A stretch of DNA of 64,000 bases. Origin: Shinisaurus crocodilurus. Taxonomy: Eukaryota > Chordata > Lepidosauria > Squamata > Shinisauridae. A model generated the notes under the pieces. The model saw nothing but the letters and a program-made list of their open reading frames with translations. It was not told the DNA's origin and ran no database searches. A program made the translations under genes and the position numbers. This document shows, one piece after another, positions 54,666 through 64,000 of the stretch (position 1 is the stretch's first letter; every line of letters starts with the position of its first letter). The DNA lies in contig CM037879.1 in assembly GCA_021292165.1 (NCBI GenBank), positions 161,451,278-161,515,277 on the forward strand. Reading direction: 5' to 3'.

Positions 54666-55877
54666 TGAGGTCTGTTTATAGGTTAACAAAATAAATAGTT
54701 CCTTTGGGCCACCACTAAAAAGTCCCTGTGTCTAGTGCTCACCAATCTCAGGGGCAGTGACAGCTTGCTTGCAAGCATGGCTCCTGAGGCTGAGCTTAAG
54801 ATGTGATATTTCTTAAAATCTTGTAATGTTACCATTATCACTGAAAACCGTAAAGTCTTTAGGAGACTACCTTGAGTTTTTTTGTTGTGTTTTCTCTACA
54901 GAGCTGGAAAAAATTAACTTCTAGGCAACCAACTGCCTAGATGCCTTATGAGTTAGCTAGTTCTGTTACAGACACTTTTTTTTTTTCTTCCTAGGCTACT
55001 ATTTATTTTTTACTACAAATGTGTTTGGGGGTGGGAGAAGAGGGATTTTTTAATTCTAGTGCAGTAGTCCATATTCACAATCCCTAATGTAAATGTCATA
55101 ATCTATTAAGGGATATGTAAGGCTAAAAAGAGCATCAGATTCTTAAAAGGCAATAGTGATGAATATCATGAAAAGCTTATAGCTGCTAACCATTCTTATA
55201 TAATTTATTTCCTCTTCCATGTTTGCTGTGGTAAAGATCAGATATGTCAAAATGTATTTCCCCCTGTGCCATGGATTGATGGGCAACTAACGCTGTATGT
55301 AGAGAGGCAAAAAATGTTTTAAGTATTCTAAGGCTGATGCAGTTATTAGTCATTGTGAGCTTGTATATGCTGGAGGCATTGCGAAACACTGTGTCTAGGC
55401 TAGATATGCCTCTTTAGCACTCTTGAAGGAAGTCACCAATTCAGGAACCTTGCTATAGAGGAGACTGGAATCTGCAAATGAAAAGGCATCCAACCAGGAA
55501 AGCCACAGAATATTAAGGAAATACTTGGCAGTCAGGGAGCACATATCTACCAGATAAATGTGATGTCTTTTATTTGGCTGAAGTTAATGCTGGGGAATAA
55601 AGTGGCACAGAATATGAACAGGCTTTTCTTTTTCTTTTTTTAAAGAAAAAAAAAAAACTCTTCTCCACATCCCTCGTATGTTTTTACTCTACTTGTAGGC
55701 TGGGATTCAAAGAACCGTGCAACAAGTTCTGCATGTCTTATGGAGCTTTGGGCTTGTGTTAGTGTTTCCTGAACTCCTGTTCAAGAAGTACGACTGCTTT
55801 TGAAATGTTGAGATATGGCATGAGGGTGTGCTATTCAAGCGGGTTGGGGAGTCAAACATCCCACTGGACCTGTACAG
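54666..55877. other. No gene seen
   Basis: A+T-rich. No supportable feature. Confidence 0.4.
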
Positions 55878-56052
55878 GCCTGTGGCTCACGCTGGCTCAG
55901 TTTTCTGAGCGTGGAAAGCTAAGCAGGGTCAGGCCTGGATATTACTTGGATGGGAGACCCCTCCTCTAGTTTCCTGCATTGAGCAGGGGGTTGGACTCGA
56001 TAGCCTTGTAGGCTCCTTCCAACTCTATGATCTATGAATCTATGAATCTATT
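55878..56052 (+). mobile_element. 5S rRNA-derived SINE, full length
   Basis: Head GGCCTGTGGCTCACGCTGG, GAAAGCTAAGCAGGGTCAGG, TACTTGGATGGGAGACC, then the CR1-like end and ATCTATGA repeats. The most complete plus-strand copy. Confidence 0.92.
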
Positions 56053-56202
56053 GACCTGCCCAAATATTTGGGCATATCTAAAGTAGCACTTCAGAGTCCA
56101 GCCATACAAATTCATTTTCACAAAATAGTGCAATAAACAGTGTTCTCTGTGTATCCTCTAGTGGACTCTCCTGGTAAAGGTGGATTCTGCCATAGCAACC
56201 AC

Positions 56203-56452
56203 TTTATTTATTTATTTATTTATTATTATATTTATACCCCGCCTTTTTTCCTGCAAGGAACCCAAGGTGGATTATATAATTGTCCTCCTCCTCTCCGTTT
56301 TATCCTCACAACAACCCTGTGAGGTAGGTTAGGCTGAGAGTCAGTGACTGGCCCAAAGTCACCCAGTGAGTTTCATGGCCGAGCGGGGACTAGAACCCGG
56401 ATCTCCCAAGTCCCAGTCCGACACTCTCACCACTATGCCACACTGGCTCTCA
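56203..56452 (-). mobile_element. tRNA-headed SINE, full length
   Basis: TTATTTATTTATTATTATA tail through CCTGCAAGGAACCC, the body, GACTAGAACCCGGATC (B box) and CACTGGCTCTCA (5' head). Confidence 0.9.
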
Positions 56453-57028
56453 GTGTGAATTAGTTTGAGTATCTGGAGGGGAAAACCCAACACCATTTCA
56501 ACCAATAACTTTAGCATGAGCAAAGGAATACATTACTGTTGTCAACTTCTTATAAAAAGCAGCAAAAGCAACAGTGATCTTTCTAGGACAGGGCTGAGAG
56601 CAGCTTGTCAAGTCAAGAACAGTAGATGATTTTTGTCTGTAGTGTCTCTGGGTAAGACAGAGAGCTGATATTCTATGATTTCTTTTAAAGCAAAAAAGCC
56701 ATATATCTTCATGGCACGAGGAGCCTCTTTCTCCATTTCCTTCCTAGCCCAACATGAACTTCAAATGCTCATTAGTGATGCAGATCTGCATGGCTCCTTG
56801 TTTGTTCGTTTCTATTTAGGTACCTGGGCTGGAATACTTGTGTAATGGGTCTGTTAACATGTAATAAGGCTATATGCTGTTTGTTTTCCTTGGAACCCAC
56901 TGCTTCTCAGTCTCACTGAGAGCATCACTGTAGCAGCCTAACCCTGAAAATGTTGCATTGAAATAAAGCCCCGTTGAAATGAACTTTGCTGGTCTGGATC
57001 AGACTTAGTCATACTTAAAGTAGTAGAC
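56453..57028. other. No gene seen
   Basis: No supportable feature. Confidence 0.4.
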
Positions 57029-57374
57029 CAGGAGTGCACAACCCATGGCTACTTCCAGTGCAGCCCGCAGAGCCATGGGGACCCCACACAGAGTTTCCCT
57101 TGTTAGCATTATTGTGGGAAACCCTGGGATTTCCCTTGCTAGTGAGCAAGGGAAACCCTTTCCTTAGCTCTCATCTCTTCTGAGAGATTGGAGATAAGGA
57201 ACTGTCTCCCTTGCTAGAGCTAGGAAGGGAAAGCCCTTTTTTATGGGGGAGGGGGAGAGTGAGTATATGTGAGAGTGTGAATGAGTGTGTGTTTGTGTGC
57301 CTGTGCACACACATGCATGGCCCCTGGCAGCCACCCGATGTGGCCTTTGAAGCTGAAAAGGTTGTGCACCCCTG
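57029..57374. mobile_element. 346-bp hAT-type element
   Basis: Ends CAGGAGTGCACAACC and, reverse-complemented, CAGGGGTGCACAACC. Flanks TAGTAGAC and TAGTACTT share only five positions. It splits a GGGTTGTATCC-family MITE-like sequence (ACTTAGTCATACTTAAAG to GAAGTCAATGGGACTTAAG). Confidence 0.7.
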
Positions 57375-58467
57375 TAGTACTTATTGAAGTCAATGGGACT
57401 TAAGTTACTCACGACTAAAAGTCCATTGACTTCAGTCGGTTTACTCTAGGTATGACTAAGTCTGGATCCAGCTCATATTCTTTAAGATCTAGGTATAAGA
57501 TGAATAACCAGGCTTTTCCATGTGCTGCCATAATTTCTGTTTGTACTGTCTTGGAACAGATAAAATGATTGGAGGTGAAGAGAAGCAATAGCGGTGTGTG
57601 TGTTCTTTTAAAGCCTTGTATGTTTGGGGAGACTGTTGCTGGGAAGCAACACCCTAAAGTTATTTTTCAATTACTGTCGAGTCTCCAGCACTCCAACATT
57701 AGTACTAGAAGCTAAGACACATTTCAGACTGTTGTGTTGTTCTTTCTAGGTTGTTCTGACAAAAGCATTTAATATTATAAACAACTACTCATCACCTTTG
57801 TAAAGTTGTGGGCTTCATTTCAATCTGACTTTAAATAATGAATTGGAATGTTTCTCAAAAGCAAAATCTATAGCCAGATTCCCCCCCCCCCAAAACAAGT
57901 CTAAATAAAACCTTTGTTTTTATATTAAGCAGCTTCCTTGCTACAGTCTTGTTTTGTTTTTTTTAAAAAAAACTAATTTCAATGAGAAGTTGATTGCTTG
58001 TGACACTCTGAAATGCAGCTTCAAACTGAGTGACAACTGTTAATTTCAATCTGCATAAGGAAGGCATTTCCTACTGAAGTTTCCAAATTAGGTTTTTGCA
58101 ACTTCTCCTTTTCTGAAAATCTTTATGCATCATTATTCATCTCTTCCTCGTGGGGACAATCAATATGTTGATGATGAAAGTGTGCAGTTGATTAGCTCCT
58201 TAATATCTGGAAATCATGGTGATTTCTGTTCTTTAGAGATTTTCTTTTTAATAATTCAGAGGCCATAAATTATCTCCAAAAGGAGTAAACCAATAAAGCC
58301 CCTCTGTAGTAGAGTGGCTTCAGCTGACTTCAGAGACTGAGGATGCTTCAGGCTCATAACACTTATTTTAAATATAGTAGTTAACAGTTTTGAAGTGTGG
58401 GGAAGAAGAGCATTTGTTGCTTTGTCAGACCTCTGTGTTAAAATAAAGTATCTTGCCTGACTAATTT
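57375..58467. other. No gene seen
   Basis: No supportable feature. C run at 57881-57890. Confidence 0.4.
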
Positions 58468-58870
58468 AGAGAGCAATCCTGTGGTCCCTGGAAGGTGTCT
58501 CGGGGACCATAGGATTTGTTCCCCTCTTGAAGCCACAGACACTAGGACTTTGGGATGAGGACTCCAAAATCCAATCCATCCCCCGCCTCCTTGCAGCCGC
58601 CAGAGAAAGAACCACTGTGGCTTCAGAGAGGTCAGAAAGGGGGCGTTCTGATGGGAGGGGAGGAGAGGGGGAGCGGAGAGGCCACATTACAATGAATCGT
58701 ACCCCGACCAACGCACCTCCTCTGGATGGGCTCGGAGCCCCATATAGAGGTAAAAGAACAGGAGGACAGAGAGGCAACAATCATGTCTCCCGCCCTGCTG
58801 GCAGCAGACTGGCAGGGCATTGGGTACTTGGAAGCCCCCTCAATTTAAAAGCCCCAGCTGCTGCTTATAT
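58468..58870. mobile_element. GC-rich non-autonomous element (as 26868)
   Basis: Begins AGAGAGCAATCCTGTGG and contains GGGCGTTCTGATGGGAGGGG. Overlapping frames on both strands are GC-driven. Confidence 0.4.
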
Positions 58871-60400
58871 GCATTAGTCTCATTAGATGCTACCAAGGCT
58901 TCCGATAAATTAGAATGGCCATTATAGATAGAACTCCAGTGGGTTTTACCCAAATAACTGTTTTGGCAAATAGAACAGTTTACATCAGTGGGATGGGGAG
59001 GAGGGTGATTCTATCCCTCCTGCAGCCCCTCACTTGCCCTCAAAATCTGTTCCAGAGGATTTGGAGACTCTCCAGAGCAGGTTTTTGTGTGGCAAGGTGA
59101 GGAGGGGAAAGTCCTGTTGTGTGCTTCCATGACATAAGGTTTCACCAACAAAGATGACAATTCTTCCCACATTTACATTTCCCCCCAAGTACTACAAATG
59201 TTTTTTCCCCAAGTGCTACAAGCAAAAACACAATGTATAGGAACACGACAAAACAAGTAGGACTGAGCATCCCAAACCTTAAATGGTGTTATGCATCATA
59301 CAAATTAAAACAAATAATGTCAGTAATACGTAACAAAGGGAAAGCCTGGACATATATGGAATCCACAAAATAAATAGAATACAACACCCAAGTATGTTTT
59401 TTTTAATCCATTAACCTAAAATACTAGATGAAAAAAAGTATTTTTCACATCAAATACTTGGAATATGGAAAAATGACATAAACTACTTGTGACGTAACCC
59501 CACAATTCAGTTCCCTGGTGTATGTCTGCTTTAGTATATTTAGTGAGTATAGAATGTTGAACTGAGTGGGTGTGGTTTGTGGTGTCTTGGAAAGGGTGGG
59601 GGGAGTCCATATAAGGAGTGTTTGAGTGATGTCAGAGTTAGTTAAGAAGTAGTAGAGTGTTGGGTTGGTTGTAGTGTGTTGGGAGTTAGGTTAGGTGGGT
59701 TATTTGTGTCTTGTCATAAGTTTTAAGAGGAATCAGTGATTGTATGAGGAGTGAGAGTATTTGGAGTTATAGGGACAGGTTAATTATAAAGTGTTTGGTG
59801 TAGGCAGGTTTATTTTCTGGAACTAAGATTTTGATAATTAAAATAAACTTATTTTTATTTTGTTTGCTACCCAAATCCTACGTGTCAGCTTGGCATTATT
59901 AACCTGCTTTACTTTTAAATCTACACACACACCTTTGTACCCACAGCGTCATAAATTTAAGCTAGATCCTTAATAACCAGTATTAATCTTTTCCCTCATT
60001 AGTAGGGGAAAGGTTTCATCTGACCCTCCCCTCAGGTTTTTAAGTGTTGATGCTTAGCCTGAGAAGGGTTTATGCGCCTGGTCCTAAAGTGTAAGGGACC
60101 GTGTCTTTGCACTACTCCCTTGAAACTCATCCCTCTTTTATTGCACCCACTCTTCTATGATGCAGATAAAATAATGGCAAGATGGTATGTAACTCCTATG
60201 ACAACAAGCAAAATCAATAAGATTTACAACACTTGATGCTGGAAATTTGAAAAATTGAGGTGATTTTTATCATAAGTGGTGAACATGCTTGGAAAATGGA
60301 AAAAGCTAAATACAGTATTATAACTGGAAAAAAATACTAGACTCTACAAGAGTGGGCCCTCTACTTTTTTGACTTATATAAATGGTTTTTCTGTCCCTTC
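58871..60400 (+). mobile_element. Decayed L1-type LINE, ORF2 pieces
   Basis: 58871-58930 encodes SLDATKASDKLEWP, the L1 reverse transcriptase block. 59140-59470 carries GLSIPNLKWCY, an L1 C-terminal motif. About 60170-60330 carries ARWYVTP and later a Trp-Trp-Cys-type stretch. Stops and shifts are frequent. An LTR (59490-59951) and an unassigned segment (58935-59120) interrupt it. Confidence 0.65.
59490..59951 (+). mobile_element. Probable solo LTR
   Basis: Inverted ends TGACG and CGTCA, a TATA-like CATATAAGG (59609-59617) and AATAAA-like signals (AAAATAAACT near 59840). It lies inside the L1 remnant, with no matching second LTR in the window. A target duplication was not identified, so the borders may be off by a few bases. 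Confidence 0.5.
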
Positions 60401-62607
60401 CGATTTATGGAGAGCTCAACTGGCTACAAACAGTTGCATATAAAATGATGTTAAACTATTGGTTAAAAATTTTCTTTAGTGAGCCTTTGTGTCTTTCTTT
60501 GAGGAAATGAACAATCATTCTTGAATGGGGTTTGCTTCATCCTTAGTGGTGAAATTAGGCTTTTCTGAAGTGTAAAGAATAAAGAATTTGGGGATGGAGC
60601 TCAGCAAACAGCTTGAGGCAGAGACTGACTGATATATCCTTACTGATTGACAGAGAACTATATCAGTTTCTAAAACTGTTGTATAAGAATTGTATAAGAA
60701 TTTCCCTTACGCTCCTTTTATTCTACTTTGTTGTTTAAAGGATTTGCAGGGATTTAGAGATAGGATCGCATTTACTAAATCTCAGTTAAATCTGATGCTT
60801 AGAAGGAAGATACAGGAATAGGCCATGTTCTGAGCATACCTGTCCTTGTGGCTTAAAACAGATGCAGACTCTTGTACATATTATAATATGTTGTCCTTTG
60901 GATAATGTGCTGAGGGAACAATATTTTGGTCAGGTTTGAGAGAGATATTTGTGAAGGTTTGTCCATATAAGCTAACTGCAAAGACTGCATGTTTTCTGTA
61001 TATAGGTACAGATGGGCAGCTGGGCAGGCGGGGGGTGGGTGGGGTGGGATTCTTACAGGAGAATGCTGTGCCTTGTCAGGAGATTCAGAACTTTAAAGTT
61101 CATGAGTGATTTTTATATAATTTTATACAGGTTTGTGTGCATTTTATTTATTTTAGCTAGAGATCCAGAATTGTAAGTTTATTATATATGATCTGGGTTT
61201 GTGTTAATTTTATTTATGTAAACATTATTTTTATATTGATACCTGGTATCTTTCATTAAATGTAAGAGTATTATGAACTGACTAGCTGTATGATAAAAGC
61301 TGCTAGGTTAGTGTACTGTATGCAGAATATTGTAAGCTGCCTAAAATTCGAGATTTAAAAGAATGGATGGCAAAGCTATGGGTAAGCTTGCTTCATATGT
61401 AAGGACAAAAGAAAATGGCACAAATGTGATAATTTTAGAGCCAATTGGTTATTCATTGCATGTTGCAGGGCTAATTTAATACCTGATGTGCATCTGTGTT
61501 TTAAGATGATTTGACTGAATGAATTGTTATACCACTAAAAACAAAACAAAGAAAAACCATGGCATTGGGAGGGGAGTAAGGGATTCTGCCAGTGCCTTGG
61601 AGGACCTGCTTCTCCAGGTGCCGGCTGAGTCGCACAGCAGGCAAGGGACCCAGCCAGCACCTGGGAGAGCTACCGTGCCTTCCCTGATTGGAAAAGGCAA
61701 AGTGGACTCGACCACAGCCGCGAGGAGTGCTTCTCGAGGACAAGGCTGAGTCCCAAGCTGGCTTTGCTGCCCACTTCCCCTTTCTGAACTGGGGAATGGG
61801 AGTGGGGAGCGAAGCCAGCTGAGCCACGGCCCTGAAGGTGCAACGGGCACTTGCTCTACCAATCCCTTTCTCTCCAGAGGGGGTGGGGCTTGGGGGAAGG
61901 CCTCACCTGAGGCCCTATGGGCTGTTAGAACTATCTCTGGTAGTCATTTTACATAGTCAGATAATACCTGCAATGATATCTTGTGGTGATAATGAAGATA
62001 AACACTCCATAATGCAAAAGAATTGGTAGTGTGGACTAAATCAATCAATCAATCCAGGGGCACTGTTAGGGTCAGACCAACAGGCTTGATCTAGGGCCTC
62101 ACTGCCCAGAGCACTCCCACATATAGTCACCACATATGTGGTGGCACCTCAGATGAGACATCCCTACAGTGGGGCACCTTAGGTTGCCCCATGTCCCTTG
62201 TGGGAGTGGGGTTTGCTCAGGAAACAAAATCCTCCTCCTCCCCAGAAGTCTCCCCTGGGCTTGGCTGGCTGGGAGACTGACCCAATGACTCGTGCTGGCA
62301 TCTTCACTTCACCATAGAGACTCTCGGTGGCTCAACTTGGGCCCAGGGGCACTCTGGGAAATTGAGATACCAGTTGGGATTGCAGCTTCAGTCTGCAGTG
62401 TTCCTGAACTCCTAAATGCTAAAAGATATAAAGGAAGGGGGAAAAAAGAGGCGCTGCTGCCTGGTAAGGGGGGAGGAGAAAGAGGGGCAGGGGAGAGAAC
62501 AAACTAAAAGAGAGAGCTGGGGGGAGAAATGTGGAGTGTAGCACCCAGGAGGACCTCTTCAACCCTGGCAGCACTACTGGTTCATTCAGTATATTAGACT
62601 GTAACCT
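60401..62607. other. No gene; GC-rich patch at 61558-61920
   Basis: The GC-rich patch has overlapping frames on both strands and no family similarity. The stretch 62050-62580 also looks repetitive (GGGGCACTGTTAGGGTCAG), but no class was assigned. Confidence 0.35.
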
Positions 62608-62790
62608 GAATATTTCATAGATTTCATAGATCATAGAGTTGGAAGGAGCCTACAAGGCTATCGAGTCCAACCCCCTGCTCAATGCAGGAAACTAGAGGAG
62701 GGGTCTCCCATCCAAGGAATAACCAGGCCTGACCCTGCTTAGCTTTCCATACTCAGACAAGCTGAGCCAGCGTGAGCCACAGGCCTGTAT
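62608..62790 (-). mobile_element. 5S rRNA-derived SINE
   Basis: The minus strand reads AGGCCTGTGGCTCACGCTGG, CTCAGCTTGTCTGAGTATGG, AAAGCTAAGCAGGGTCAGG, the C box and the CR1-like end with AATCTATGA repeats. Confidence 0.92.
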
Positions 62791-63793
62791 ATGTTACACC
62801 ATTCTTTTTCTAAAAAATATGACCAGCTATTTAAGGTAATAGATGAAATTAGCTGACATGTATCCTTCGCTGCGTGCTGGTCTTAACCTTTTTTGTTTTG
62901 GAATAGCAAAAGCTTTCACATTTTTGTGGGTTATTAGGGACAGTGGAAGGTTTTACTTTCGGAATTTGATAGTGGAAAATTGGATGTTTATCTATTCTGA
63001 AATGGGCTTCCTACTTGTAAGAGAAGCCATTTGTGTCTCATTATTGCTGTCCCATAATAACTGGGGCCCAATCCTGCTGCCTGTAAACTCCCTGTTCTTG
63101 GGAGGAAGCATCTGCAGGTATAATAGCTGTAAATGCTGTGAAACCATGATGACTCCAACCAATTAAACCTAGAGTGAGAGATTATAATATAGAGGCCTAG
63201 TATATGTAACCATGCCCCCTCTAGTGGCTGGCTGTGGTGATTTGTCTTGTTGTTTAGACAGTTTCAGGCGTCCTGCTGCTGTTGCATTGGGGGGCAACAA
63301 ACATAAAATTGCTGTAAGACATCCCTTTGAGTCTACAAGGCTTCTGATAATGCCACAGCAGTACACAAAATAAAGCTATTTATAAACTTTAATAAGAGAA
63401 ATTGAAATTGAAAGCTCTCTAGATGTGCAGAACAACAGGCATAGGCATCAGATACAAGGCTGCATCTTAAGTATTTTCTGTTTGGGCAGGACGAGGAGGG
63501 CTCAACTTCTTCAGTCTGAAAGCTGGTAGGCTTGGATTTTCACTAACATTCTCCAGGCTGCATTAGAAACTGTCTTGAATCACATTTGTAAGGAGCCTGT
63601 TAACGCCACTGTGTCTACAATATTTTCGGGCTCGAAACAATTCAATAGGTGCTGCTTCTGTAAAGGGGAGAAACTGCTTTGCAGTGTTCAGAGTAAGGAT
63701 TATATTGAGGCTGGAGGTGAAGGAGTGCTGTTCAGTCCTGCGACAGACTAGCATTGAGTTAAAAAGGTCTGGTAAGCATGCAAAAACCAAAAC
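62791..63793. other. No gene seen
   Basis: Frames of 75-107 codons at 62843 and 63563 show no recognisable family. Confidence 0.35.
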
Positions 63794-64000
63794 AAGCCAG
63801 TGTGGTGTAGTAGTGAGAGTGTTGGACTGGGACTCGGGAGATCCGAGATCCAGGTTCTATTCCCCGCTCGGCCATGAAACTCACTTGGTGACTTTGGGCC
63901 AGTCACTGACTCTCAGCCTAACCTACCTCACAGGGTTGTTGTGAGGATAAAATGGAGAGGAGGACTATGTAAGCCGCCTTGGGTTCCTTGCAGGAAAAAA
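63794..64000 (+). mobile_element. tRNA-headed SINE cut by the window end
   Basis: AGCCAGTGTGGTGTAGTAGT head, a short duplication in the B-box area (GATCCGAGATCCAGG), body and AGGAAAAAA just before its tail. Confidence 0.88.

Overview
The window looks like nuclear DNA of a squamate reptile, probably a lizard. This rests on its repeats: tRNA-headed SINEs ending in TAAA-type tails, SINEs headed by 5S rRNA sequence with a CR1-like 3' end, L2, CR1 and L1 LINE remnants, Penelope-like elements, a Gypsy element with an unusual domain order, a Helitron, and very many palindromic MITEs and hAT derivatives. No complete host protein-coding gene could be supported. The species is not determined.

Layout. 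1-9.9 kb: a CpG-rich edge at 1-560, then SINEs, MITEs and Penelope-like remnants. 9.9-11.6 kb: a 5'-truncated L2 LINE whose reverse transcriptase frame is broken once. 11.6-21.6 kb: MITEs, a 1 kb hAT element that has captured a 5S-type SINE, and a three-layer nest (SINE, then MITE, then Penelope-like element) at 19.8-20.8 kb. 21.9-26.75 kb: a young LTR retrotransposon with 637-bp LTRs that differ at about two positions, a 5-bp target duplication, a tRNA-Leu-like primer site, gag-protease, integrase, a 100-N assembly gap, and RNase H. Integrase lies upstream of RNase H, the Gmr1-like order. 27.6-30.1 kb: an old L2 copy split by a Helitron carrying an OTU-protease fragment, by a 548-bp hAT element and by a reversed L2 tail. 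The empty sites can be read directly.

33.2-34.5 kb is the best host-gene signal: a CpG island with an inverted CCAAT box, GC boxes and a strong splice donor (exon end 34147), consistent with a plus-strand gene whose first exon is here and whose first intron may fill much of the rest. The gene cannot be named. 35-64 kb is intron-like or intergenic DNA with scattered MITEs, further 5S-type SINEs, a hAT element (51.7-52.6 kb) retaining the transposase dimerisation domain, an L1 remnant interrupted by a probable solo LTR (58.9-60.4 kb), and an unexplained duplicated and inverted block at 43.35-45.17 kb.

Most worth following up: hammerhead-ribozyme-like cores in at least three Penelope-like fragments; the 5S/CR1 chimeric SINE family (five copies); the Gmr1-like Gypsy; the Helitron and hAT insertions with exact footprints; palindromic MITEs whose arms resemble the ZNF143/THAP11 site; and the CpG-island promoter.
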